30,169 nt of DNA from Clostridiales bacterium UBA1752 (GTDB lineage: Bacteria; Bacillota; Clostridia; Oscillospirales; CAG-382), in assembly GCA_002314835.1 (NCBI GenBank), contig DCHM01000024.1, forward strand, positions 68,133 to 98,301, read 5' to 3'. This document shows positions 21,837 through 29,218 of the stretch, piece after piece. Both the position numbers and the translations under genes were made by a program. Each line of letters begins with the position of its first letter. Within the stretch, counting starts at the first letter, position 1. The notes under the pieces are model-generated. The model had not been told where the DNA came from and made no database searches. It worked only from the letters and a program-made list of their open reading frames with translations.

Positions 21837-23224
21837 TGGTTTTTTCATCGCTTATATTTTTATTTGCGTACCTGCCTATAACGCTGATTATCTATTTTGC
21901 AGTGCCGCGCAGGGTGCGCAACTTAGTGCTATTTGCCGTCAGCTTGGTGTTTTACGGCTGGGATGAACCAAAATATATAGCGGTGATGCTATTTGAAATA
22001 TGCACCGCTTATTTCTGCGGCTTTTACATACAAAAATACAGACAAAGTGCCGTCAAAAAGGCAAAAGGCTGGCTGTGTGCCTCGCTTTTTGCTTGCCTTG
22101 CGGTGCTTTTGTTTTTTAAGTACTCGGGCTTTGTGCTCGACAACCTGCGCGCGCTCATACCATCGGTGCCGAGCGTCACGATGCCCAAAATGCCCGTCGG
22201 CATCAGCTTTTACACATTCCAGATAATGTCGTATTCGGTTGACGTTTACAGGGGCGAAACCGACGCGCAGAAAAACTTTGTCGCCTTTGGCGCCTACGTC
22301 ACGCTCTTTCCTCAGCTTATAGCAGGTCCGATAGTCAGATATCGCGACGTGGACGATATGCTGACCGAAAGACACGAGAGCATAGCAAAGGCGGCGTCGG
22401 GAGCCGAAAGGTTTTGCGTAGGGCTCGCAAAAAAAGTCCTGCTCGCCGACGGCTGTGCCGCCATGGTAGCCTCTTTCGGAGCGGCAAACGCCGTGACGGG
22501 CGACGCTCTGACCGCGTGGATGAGAGTGCTCGCCTTTACGCTCGAGATATATTTTGACTTTTCGGGCTACTCGGATATGGCTATCGGTCTCGGACGGATA
22601 TTCGGCTTTGAATTTATCGAAAACTTTGATTACCCCTACCTGTCAAAATCGGTCTCGGAGTTTTGGCGCAGGTGGCATATTTCGCTGTCAACGTGGTTTA
22701 AGGAGTACGTTTATATACCGCTCGGCGGCAGTCACCGCGGCATGCCAAAAAAGTACCGCAACCTCGCCATCGTCTGGCTGCTGACCGGTATCTGGCACGG
22801 CGCGTCGTGGAACTTTATCCTGTGGGGCGTTTATTTCGGCGCACTTATTATTATCGAAAAAGCCTTCCTCGGCAGGCTGATAGCCAAGCTGCCAAAGGCA
22901 CTCTGCGTCTGCTATACGATGTTAGCCGTTGTTTTTGGCTGGGCGCTGTTTGACGGAGGCACACTGCAGGGATGTATCGACATCATCGGCTCGATGTTTC
23001 GCTTTATTTCGCCGACCGCGAGCGCGATATACGATACGCTCAGATACCTGCCCCTGCTCGCCGTCTGCGTCGTCGGCTGTACTCCGCTGCCCAAAAAGAT
23101 ATTTGCCAAGGCGCGTGCAAAAGCGCCGGTGCTTGCTCCGATTTTGTGCGTTATCGCGCTCGTTTTGTGTACGGCGTATATGGTTGACTCGACCTATTCT
23201 CCGTTTTTGTACTTTAACTTTTGA
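21836..23224 (+). CDS. MBOAT family O-acyltransferase (AlgI/DltB-like)
   Basis: A 462-residue polytopic membrane protein of the MBOAT family, which moves acyl (often acetyl) groups across the membrane for attachment to extracellular polymers. The N-terminus MVFSSLIFLFAYLPITLIIY and later FKYSGFVLDNL, MPVGISFYTFQIMSYSVDVY and FPQLIAGPIVRY are AlgI hallmarks. DFSGYSDMAIGLGRIFGF, FWRRWHISLSTWFKEYVYIP and WLLTGIWHGASWNFILWG carry the conserved arginines and the catalytic His321. The immediate neighbour is a DHHW/AlgJ-like protein, the usual partner, so an exopolysaccharide or cell-wall polymer O-acetylation system is inferred. It is translationally coupled to ricT, although no functional link between them is known. 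Confidence 0.95.
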   Translation: MVFSSLIFLFAYLPITLIIYFAVPRRVRNLVLFAVSLVFYGWDEPKYIAVMLFEICTAYFCGFYIQKYRQSAVKKAKGWLCASLFACLAVLLFFKYSGFVLDNLRALIPSVPSVTMPKMPVGISFYTFQIMSYSVDVYRGETDAQKNFVAFGAYVTLFPQLIAGPIVRYRDVDDMLTERHESIAKAASGAERFCVGLAKKVLLADGCAAMVASFGAANAVTGDALTAWMRVLAFTLEIYFDFSGYSDMAIGLGRIFGFEFIENFDYPYLSKSVSEFWRRWHISLSTWFKEYVYIPLGGSHRGMPKKYRNLAIVWLLTGIWHGASWNFILWGVYFGALIIIEKAFLGRLIAKLPKALCVCYTMLAVVFGWALFDGGTLQGCIDIIGSMFRFISPTASAIYDTLRYLPLLAVCVVGCTPLPKKIFAKARAKAPVLAPILCVIALVLCTAYMVDSTYSPFLYFNF

Positions 23225-23233
23225 GGTGTGACG

Positions 23234-24400
23234 ATGCAAAGTAAAATCTGCCAAAAGCTCACGCTCGTACTCTGCGGCGTATTTTTGCTCGCGTTTGCGG
23301 TTTTGTTTGTCTTTTTGCCAAAAAAAGCCGTCTCCGAGAGCGAAAACCGCACTCTCGCCACACTGCCTGCCGTCACCGCCGACTCGGTTTTGGACGGTAC
23401 CTACGGCAGTCAAATCAACGTGTATTACGCAGACCATTTCCCGATGAGAGACGCGTTTGTGACTATCAAATCCTGCTGCGAAATCGCCATGCTAAAGGGG
23501 CAGAACGACGGCGTGCTATACTCTCAAAATCAGCTTGCCGTAAGGGATTTTAAGGCTTACGACGGCAAAAGCTACGACACCGTAGAGAGCGATAGGTATT
23601 ACGAAAGGCTCTTAAAAGCAAACTGCGACAATCTGATAGCTCTCGGCGACGCGGCAGAGCAAAACGGCTTTGATTTTTGCGTCTGCATACCTCCGAGAAC
23701 GGTGGACGTGGCGGCGAGCGCGTTTAGCTATCCGAGTGACGCGAGCGAAGCTTTGATGGCTGATATATGCGCGAGACTGTCAAAAACTAAGTTTGCCGAC
23801 GTATATAATATATTAAATGTAGCTTTTGATAAAGGCGAATACGTGTACTACCGCACCGACCACCACTGGACGGCTGAGGGTGCGTACCTCGCGTACTGCG
23901 AAATAATGAAGGCTTACGGGCTCGAATCCGAGATACTGCCGCAGGACGGCTTTGACTACGAGACAATAAGCACGGCATTCAGAGGCACCACGGCTGCCAA
24001 AGGCGGCTTTGGCACGGTGCTTGCCGACACCATCAAGGTGCCTACGGCAAAGGGCGCGACCTTTACCGTCGCCCGTGCAGACGGCAGGGTGCTCGACGGT
24101 CTTATTGACCGCACCAAAATAGGCTCTGCGGACGAATATTCCGCCTATCTCGGCGGCGACGACACCGTGGTTACGGTAACGTCGGGTGCCGACCGCCCTA
24201 AGCTCCTGATGGTTAAGGATAGCTTTGGTCTGTCGCTCGCGCCCTACCTTGCGAGCTATTTTGACGTCGTGCTGACAGATGTTTCTGCGAGGTCGAATGT
24301 TGTGGAAATTGCCACACAATACGGCGCTAATGCAATACTCGTTGTATATAACGCTGAAAATATAATCACTTCTGCGGACGCCGCATATCTCAAATATTAA
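23234..24400 (+). CDS. DHHW-family (AlgJ/AlgX-like) protein, MBOAT partner
   Basis: A 388-residue protein with an N-terminal membrane anchor (LTLVLCGVFLLAFAVLFVFL, about residues 9-28) and an extracytoplasmic SGNH-like domain. The family-defining motif YRTDHHWTAEGAYLAY places Asp209, His210, His211 and Trp212. Upstream SENRTLATLP and YYADHFPMRDAF are also typical of the family, and LMVKDSFGLSLAPYL carries the conserved Asp-Ser pair. It probably transfers acetyl groups received from the MBOAT protein to an extracellular polysaccharide. ATG 23234 follows GAGG by 6 bases; the gap from the MBOAT stop is 9 bases, so both are cotranscribed. An extended hairpin at 24513-24563 may end the unit. Confidence 0.9.
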   Translation: MQSKICQKLTLVLCGVFLLAFAVLFVFLPKKAVSESENRTLATLPAVTADSVLDGTYGSQINVYYADHFPMRDAFVTIKSCCEIAMLKGQNDGVLYSQNQLAVRDFKAYDGKSYDTVESDRYYERLLKANCDNLIALGDAAEQNGFDFCVCIPPRTVDVAASAFSYPSDASEALMADICARLSKTKFADVYNILNVAFDKGEYVYYRTDHHWTAEGAYLAYCEIMKAYGLESEILPQDGFDYETISTAFRGTTAAKGGFGTVLADTIKVPTAKGATFTVARADGRVLDGLIDRTKIGSADEYSAYLGGDDTVVTVTSGADRPKLLMVKDSFGLSLAPYLASYFDVVLTDVSARSNVVEIATQYGANAILVVYNAENIITSADAAYLKY

Positions 24401-24481
24401 GTAAATGTTAATTTTTTGACAATATTTGTCTATATTGTGTGTCGTATAGGTCGATTTTGCCCCATATATTGTTTTGACGTG

Positions 24482-24501
24482 CCGATAAAAACCGATAAAA
24501 A
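24482..24501. repeat. Perfect 10-base tandem repeat upstream of the secreted-protein promoter
   Basis: CCGATAAAAA occurs twice back to back (24482-24491 and 24492-24501), i.e. one helical turn apart, 70 bases upstream of the -35 box at 24571. This spacing is compatible with an activator site, but no known operator is recognised. Confidence 0.6.
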
Positions 24502-24512
24502 GTATGTGCACA

Positions 24513-24563
24513 TTGCACAATAGCAGCCTTGCAAAAGTAGGGCTGCTATGTTTATTTGTGCAA
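24513..24563 (+). terminator. Two-part hairpin behind the MBOAT-DHHW unit
   Basis: ATAGCAGCC (24520-24528) pairs with GGCTGCTAT (24541-24549), and TTGCACAA (24513-24520) can pair with TTGTGCAA (24556-24563) outside it. There is no pure T run (GTTTATTT follows the inner stem), so termination efficiency is uncertain. Confidence 0.55.
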
Positions 24564-24570
24564 AAAATCA

Positions 24571-24599
24571 TTGACAAATTAAGGGTGTAATATTATACT
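24571..24599 (+). promoter_or_regulatory. Strong sigma-A promoter of the secreted-protein unit
   Basis: Perfect TTGACA (24571-24576), 17-base spacer, TATACT (24594-24599). Transcription should begin near 24606, leaving an unusually long leader of about 154 bases before the ATG at 24760. Confidence 0.85.
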
Positions 24600-24605
24600 A
24601 AAGGT

Positions 24606-24759
24606 ACAAAAAAGCGTGTAACAAGGCAGCAATGCCCTTGCATGCTCGTTTTGCCGTACTTGTTGGTTCTCCGCACAGCCTAACGCCACGAGCCGTAGTG
24701 ACGACCGAGCTGGCACGGCAGGATCTGAGTATAATCAAAAAATCAGAAAGGAAACCAAA
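24606..24759 (+). ncRNA. Structured 5' leader RNA of unknown class
   Basis: The leader is GC-richer than the flanking intergenic DNA and folds by eye into a first hairpin, CAAGGCA/TGCCCTTG with a GCAA loop (24622-24640), then a junction closed by TGCCGT/ACGGCA (24652-24657 with 24715-24720), extended by CTC/GAG (24645-24647 with 24727-24729). Inside are arms GTTGG/CCTAAC (24662-24666 with 24678-24683) and GCCA/TGGC (24684-24714). The ribosome binding site AGAAAGGA (24745-24752) lies just after the structure. It does not match the riboswitch cores I know, and although GTTGGTTCTCCGCA recalls a stretch of SRP RNA, the diagnostic SRP apical motif is missing. A cis-regulatory or stability role is inferred. 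Confidence 0.45.
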
Positions 24760-27700
24760 ATGAAAAAAACATTAGCGCTTATCCTATCTGCGATGATGGT
24801 TATTTCGTGCATAGCAACCATCTTCACCTTTAACGCAAGTGCTGCAGAAGCAAACCTGTTTGACTGGGCTACCGAGTGGGTAACTGTTGACGGTACCGCT
24901 GCAGGCACTGTTTATCAAGTAAACGCGACTGTTCCTTCAGCTGAGCAGTTTAAGTACGATTACGCTATTGCGTATAAAGACGGCAACTATTACGTTGGCT
25001 TAAAGTACACCGGCACGATGTCGGGCACTGCTGCTTCGTTCGGCAACGGCAGCGGCACCAACCTCAGACTTTGGCTGAGAGACCCCGCCACCGGCTACGT
25101 CTCGTATAACTACTTTATCGACGTATCTTACGACGGCTCCGCTTTTAAGACTCAGTGCAAGAAAAACACCAATGCCGCCGGCAATACCGGCTCCACGGTC
25201 AACTCTTACACCGATGCTGCGGCTTACACCGCAAGCGGCAAGGTTACATCGACCGGCTGCGAGATACTCCTCGTTATCCCTGCTGCTGTTATCGGCAATC
25301 CTTATCAGCTGCAGGCTATCGTTTCGGTTTCTAACAAAGCAGTCAGCAACTACTGCCTGCACAGCAACCAAAACGCCAGTGCTCCCGCATCTGCTTGGCT
25401 CGACGGCTACTATACCGTTTACAGCGCCGAAATGATTACGGTTGACGGCACCGCTGCCGAGACTGTATATCAGGAGAGCAAGACGGTTCCTGCCGCAGAG
25501 CAGTTTAAATATTCTTATGCTATCAAGTATTCCGACGGCAAATACTATGTCACCGTTAATTACTACGGCACACTCACAGGCACCGATGCTTCTAACGGCA
25601 ATGGCAACGGCACCAACCTGAGACTGTGGTACAAGAATACTGCATCCGCAAAGAAATCCGACGACGGCTTTATCGACGTCGCTTATACTCCCTCCGGCTG
25701 GAGAACCAGACTCTTTAATAACTCCAGCACCACCGGTCACGTCAATGACCTCAAGTATGCGTACGACCTCACCGAATATCCTTACACCGTCAAGGCAGAA
25801 GAGACCGAGACCGGTGCAAAGATAGACCTCGTTATCCCCGCTACACTTATTTCCGCAGGCTTTGAAGAGCAGTTTATCGTTTCCGTTTCCAACAAGATTA
25901 CCTCTAACTACTGCCTGCACAGCAACCAAAATCCTTCCGCTCCTACCGCAGATTGGTACGCAGGCGCATATTCTGTTTATAACAGCAATATCAGCCCCGT
26001 AGCAGTTCCTGCATACGCCACCTCCGAGAACCTTGCAACAAAAGAGACCACCAAGGTTACTCTCGACAAGGTTGACGCTACCGGCACCTATACCGGCAAC
26101 ATCGCCGATGGCGTTACCGGTCCTACCGGCTACACCAACAAATGGCGCGGCTTTAGAGTCGGCGGCAACGCAACGTTTGATTTAGGCAAAGTTTATACCA
26201 ACATAGGCTCAGTCGTTATCTACACATGGCCCGCAAACAAGTCCGGCATTACCAAGCCGACTGAAATCAAAGTCGAGGCTTCCTTCGACGGTGCTACGTG
26301 GACACAGATTTACGATTGCACCGATTTCACAGATGCAAGATGGACCAGCACTGCAGACGCAGTTTTGACCGAGACCATCGAGTTTGATAACCTCGTAGCA
26401 GCTCGTTATATCCGCGTTACCGACTCCGGCAAGTGGGTATTCGTATCCGAAATCGCAGTCAACGCTTATACCGAGATTCCCACCACCGCTATCACCAACG
26501 GCTATGCTTACGCTACCGATAGCGCAAACCTCATCACCTGGAACATGGGTTCCACTATCGACGAAGTCAACACTGCATGCAAGAACCACGAATGGTGGAG
26601 CTTTGCTACCTGCGAATGGGATGCAGCTGCAGGCGCTTACGTCGTTACCGACGTTTCTATCGGCACTAACGACAAATCGACCTCTGACTTTGGCGACTAC
26701 GCTATCCCGAGATTCGGCTTTGTTCTCGCAGCTCACCACAGCGGCACAGGTGCTGCTACCGAGCTTGCAGGATTTATAGCAGACCTCGAGAAGGGCGACA
26801 AGGTTTACACCGACATCGACCTCGCTAACCTCAAGGCTACCGACACCGTTAAGGGCGTCGTTTCCACCGAGGCTCTCTCTAATGCATTTAAGGTTGCTAC
26901 CACTCAGCTTTTGACATCTGTCGGCTTTGCAGCCGGCGACGTTACCATCTTTGTTCCCTTCAGCGGCAAGTCCACCATCGGCGACATCGCAGCAGCAGTT
27001 CGCGGCGTTACCAAGGGTGACGATACCGACTATAACTACTACGGCCTTATCACCGTTGACGCCAATGGCAAGGTTGCAGGCATCTACAATACTCTCGGCA
27101 GACCTGCAGGCAACAAGAATGACGTTGCCATCCCCGAAGGCGGCTACGCTCTCGCTACCAACGCTAAGGGCTTTAGCGGCATCTACGTAGGCGACCAGGT
27201 TTGCCTGTTTAACGTTGACCTCGACGCATGCGCAGGTCAGGCAGCTACTCTGACCGACGCTTACTTCGGCATCATGCACTGCCACGATTACGTAGCAAAA
27301 GTCATCGACGGCGACTGCCTGCATGACGGCTACACCGAGCACGTATGTGCTTGCGGCGACGAAACCGAACACACCGACATCGTTAAGACCGGCGGTCACG
27401 ACGTTGAAGGCGTAAAGGTTGAAACCAAGGCTCCGACCTGTGTTGACGGCGGTTACGACTACCAGATATGCAAGCTTTGCAAAGAGGCAGTCATCGTTAA
27501 AGGCAGCGAGACCGATCCTACCGGCAAGCATACCTACGACGACAAGACCGACGGCTTTGTACACGTTCACACCTGCGACGTTTGCGGCGATGTTTACTAC
27601 GACAACGCTAAGGATGAAGCAGCTCTCGACATCTTTGTTTCTCACAACAACGCTTACAACTGGGGAACCTACCAGGCAGAAATCGTTTCTACCGCAGGCA

Positions 27701-28884
27701 AGACTCCCAAGGACATCAACGCATCCGCAAGCAAGTGGTGCCAGATGTACGTTGTAGAAAATATTGACGGCGCTTACATCGTTACCGCTCAGTATCAAAA
27801 CAACGACGTCATCCTCAGCACAAAGTGCCCCGAGGGCGGCTTCCTGCTCATTATTAACTCCAATAACGCAGCATACAAGTTCAGCTCCAATGCACACGGC
27901 TACAGCCTCCTCGGCTACCGTATCATGGACCCCAACGGCATTGTAAAGGCCGGCGTCTTTGGCTACGACACCAACGCCAACCCCGCTCTCATCAAGCACC
28001 TGTATGCAGTTAAACCTGCTACTGCCGAAGTAGAGCTCGTAAGCTTTGACAAAGACGGCGCAACCGAAACCAACGAAATGACCTTTACAAACTCCGAGGC
28101 CGATAAGTTCGGTATCGAAGTCAACCTCAACACTTATGAAAATAAGTACAGCAAGTTTGAGACAGTCGTTTCGTTCGACCCCACAATCTTTGAGTACATC
28201 GGCACTTCGTGCCCCGGCTTCAGCGGCTCCGGCGCAGAGCTCGAGACCATCGCTGCTACCGTCAATGATGAATTCTACGCCGCAGGCAAGATTATCATCA
28301 CCGTAAAGACCGCCGAAGACAGCACTCAGTACGCGGGCAACGTTGCAACGCTTTACTTTAGACTCCGCGGCCTCGTAAGCACCGACGCTACCATCTCGGT
28401 AGAAAAGACCACCCTTATCAACAGCGCAAAACAGAACATCAAGTATGAGGAAATCAAACCCGTAGAGTTTAAGCTCAACGGCGGCGACCCCATCAAGTCT
28501 CTCGGTGCTCAGTTCAATGCTGAAAAGGTTGCTCTGAGATTCGGTGCCAACTACACCAGAATCGCCGGCAAGACAGTAGCTGACATGGGTATGTACCTCG
28601 TTTCCGAGAAGGCTCTCGGCGGCAAGGACGTCACCGTTGCCAACGTAACCGCTAACGCAAAGACCATCAAGGTCAGCGCAAACGGTATCGACGCTGCTTC
28701 TTACGTCGAAGGTCAGGCATTTGAAGACTATGCATCGTTTAACTTTACCGTAGCAGTAACCGGTCTGACCGGTCACGAAAGCGACAATATCGTAGCCGTT
28801 CCTTACGTACTGTTTGAGGATGGCGAAGTAGCTTACGGTGAGCCTATGGTTCGTAACTACAACGATGTTGCAGGTGTAAAATAA
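24760..28884 (+). CDS. Giant secreted modular protein with cohesin-like domain
   Basis: A 1374-residue secreted protein. Residues 1-28 form a Sec signal (MKKTLALILSAMMVI ... ASA-AEA). Two homologous modules of about 185 residues follow (about 35-222 and 225-410), both with TVDGTAA, AEQFKYxYAI and GTNLRLW, resembling CBM9-like sugar-binding domains. Next is an F5/8-type C (discoidin-like) domain at 416-572 (GFRVGGNATFDLG ... ARYIRVTDSGKW). Residues 577-842 are an unidentified module; 842-947 carry cysteine pairs (CACG, CKLC, CDVC); 1090-1237 resemble a cohesin domain (FETVVSFDPTIFEYIG). The last 130 residues (ALRFGANYTR ... GMYLV) form a tail I associate with ruminococcal surface proteins. No catalytic, dockerin or sortase motif was seen. 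Codon use differs from its neighbours, consistent with high expression. Carbohydrate or surface binding is inferred. Confidence 0.9.
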   Translation: MKKTLALILSAMMVISCIATIFTFNASAAEANLFDWATEWVTVDGTAAGTVYQVNATVPSAEQFKYDYAIAYKDGNYYVGLKYTGTMSGTAASFGNGSGTNLRLWLRDPATGYVSYNYFIDVSYDGSAFKTQCKKNTNAAGNTGSTVNSYTDAAAYTASGKVTSTGCEILLVIPAAVIGNPYQLQAIVSVSNKAVSNYCLHSNQNASAPASAWLDGYYTVYSAEMITVDGTAAETVYQESKTVPAAEQFKYSYAIKYSDGKYYVTVNYYGTLTGTDASNGNGNGTNLRLWYKNTASAKKSDDGFIDVAYTPSGWRTRLFNNSSTTGHVNDLKYAYDLTEYPYTVKAEETETGAKIDLVIPATLISAGFEEQFIVSVSNKITSNYCLHSNQNPSAPTADWYAGAYSVYNSNISPVAVPAYATSENLATKETTKVTLDKVDATGTYTGNIADGVTGPTGYTNKWRGFRVGGNATFDLGKVYTNIGSVVIYTWPANKSGITKPTEIKVEASFDGATWTQIYDCTDFTDARWTSTADAVLTETIEFDNLVAARYIRVTDSGKWVFVSEIAVNAYTEIPTTAITNGYAYATDSANLITWNMGSTIDEVNTACKNHEWWSFATCEWDAAAGAYVVTDVSIGTNDKSTSDFGDYAIPRFGFVLAAHHSGTGAATELAGFIADLEKGDKVYTDIDLANLKATDTVKGVVSTEALSNAFKVATTQLLTSVGFAAGDVTIFVPFSGKSTIGDIAAAVRGVTKGDDTDYNYYGLITVDANGKVAGIYNTLGRPAGNKNDVAIPEGGYALATNAKGFSGIYVGDQVCLFNVDLDACAGQAATLTDAYFGIMHCHDYVAKVIDGDCLHDGYTEHVCACGDETEHTDIVKTGGHDVEGVKVETKAPTCVDGGYDYQICKLCKEAVIVKGSETDPTGKHTYDDKTDGFVHVHTCDVCGDVYYDNAKDEAALDIFVSHNNAYNWGTYQAEIVSTAGKTPKDINASASKWCQMYVVENIDGAYIVTAQYQNNDVILSTKCPEGGFLLIINSNNAAYKFSSNAHGYSLLGYRIMDPNGIVKAGVFGYDTNANPALIKHLYAVKPATAEVELVSFDKDGATETNEMTFTNSEADKFGIEVNLNTYENKYSKFETVVSFDPTIFEYIGTSCPGFSGSGAELETIAATVNDEFYAAGKIIITVKTAEDSTQYAGNVATLYFRLRGLVSTDATISVEKTTLINSAKQNIKYEEIKPVEFKLNGGDPIKSLGAQFNAEKVALRFGANYTRIAGKTVADMGMYLVSEKALGGKDVTVANVTANAKTIKVSANGIDAASYVEGQAFEDYASFNFTVAVTGLTGHESDNIVAVPYVLFEDGEVAYGEPMVRNYNDVAGVK
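24874..25989 (+). repeat. Duplicated module within the secreted-protein gene
   Basis: Copy 1 (about 24874-25425) and copy 2 (about 25433-25989) encode parallel modules; the closing part NYCLHSNQN is identical in protein and nearly identical in DNA (start about 25348 and 25912). The first 70 residues are more than half identical by eye, while the middle has diverged, indicating an internal duplication that is not very recent. Confidence 0.8.
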
Positions 28885-28897
28885 GGAGGATATGAAT

Positions 28898-29026
28898 ATG
28901 AAAAAGTATATTGCTCCGGAACTTGAGATTATCGTATTTACTACCGAAGACGTCATCGCGACCTCCGGTATGGTAGAAAGAGCCGGCGACACAGAGCTGG
29001 CTGCTCCCGCCGAATGGTGGAACTAA
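28898..29026 (+). CDS. 42-residue peptide, MKKYIAPELEI type
   Basis: A short gene 13 bases behind the giant secreted protein, with GGAGG (28885-28889) spaced 8 bases before the ATG at 28898 (an ATG at 28892 would be too close to that site). The peptide starts MKKYIAPELEIIVFTTEDVI, continues ATSG, and ends with an acidic, hydrophobic tail closing in EWWN. There is no signal peptide and no cysteine. I recall comparable small proteins with the layout MKKY-x-x-P-x-x-E-(I/V) ... E-D-V-I-x-(T/A)-S-G in many gut Firmicutes, without a known function. The strong terminator follows 16 bases after the stop, so it shares a transcript with the secreted protein. A ribosomally made peptide precursor or a small regulator are possible but unproven. 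Confidence 0.8.
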   Translation: MKKYIAPELEIIVFTTEDVIATSGMVERAGDTELAAPAEWWN

Positions 29027-29042
29027 GTTAGTTTCATAAACT

Positions 29043-29074
29043 CGGGCGCCCATAACGGGCGCCCGTTATTTTTT
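29043..29074 (+). terminator. Strong intrinsic terminator of the secreted-protein unit
   Basis: CGGGCGCCC (29043-29051) pairs with GGGCGCCCG (29057-29065) around the loop ATAAC, followed by TTATTTTTT (29066-29074). Confidence 0.93.
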
Positions 29075-29089
29075 GGATTTGGTGCCGGA

Positions 29090-29166
29090 AACGACGTGCT
29101 CCGCTAGTGGAACGTGATGTGCACTGCGTGCGTGAAACATCACCGTGCCGTCATGCACGACGGCAC
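29090..29166. other. Cluster of three consecutive hairpins
   Basis: Between the two terminators lie a hairpin near 29091-29116 (ACGT...TCC/GGA...ACGT), a long near-perfect one GTGATGT-GCAC/GTGC-ACATCAC (29114-29143), and GTGCCGTC/GACGGCAC (29145-29152 with 29159-29166). No reading frame is present. It could be a small palindromic intergenic element. Confidence 0.5.
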
Positions 29167-29167
29167 T

Positions 29168-29198
29168 AAAAAATCCGTAGGACGTTAAATCCTACGGA
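29168..29198 (-). terminator. Terminator of thrS, bidirectional in form
   Basis: TCCGTAGGA (29174-29182) pairs with TCCTACGGA (29190-29198), loop of 7. On the minus strand T6 (29173-29168) follows directly, 21 bases after the thrS stop. The + strand tail GTTTGTTTTTA is weaker. Confidence 0.9.
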
Positions 29199-29218
29199 CG
29201 TTTGTTTTTATATTAACC

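Noticed and set aside
24622..24729. Possible SRP (4.5S/scRNA) gene, suggested by GTTGGTTCTCCGCA.
   Set aside because: The diagnostic GGTCCGGAAGGAAGCAGC-like apical loop is absent and the folding is a short junction, not a long hairpin. It was kept as an unassigned leader RNA.
24606..24759. Known riboswitch classes (SAM, cobalamin, c-di-GMP, THF, FMN, glycine, T-box) in the leader.
   Set aside because: None of the conserved core sequences I remember for these classes is present. A database scan would be needed to exclude rarer classes.
26209..28992. A 927-residue open frame on the minus strand opposite the giant secreted protein (and a 309-residue one at 25000-25929).
   Set aside because: It mirrors the strong codon bias of the + strand gene, has a valine/alanine/cysteine-rich composition without domain logic, no ribosome binding site, and overlaps a gene with clear signal peptide and modules.
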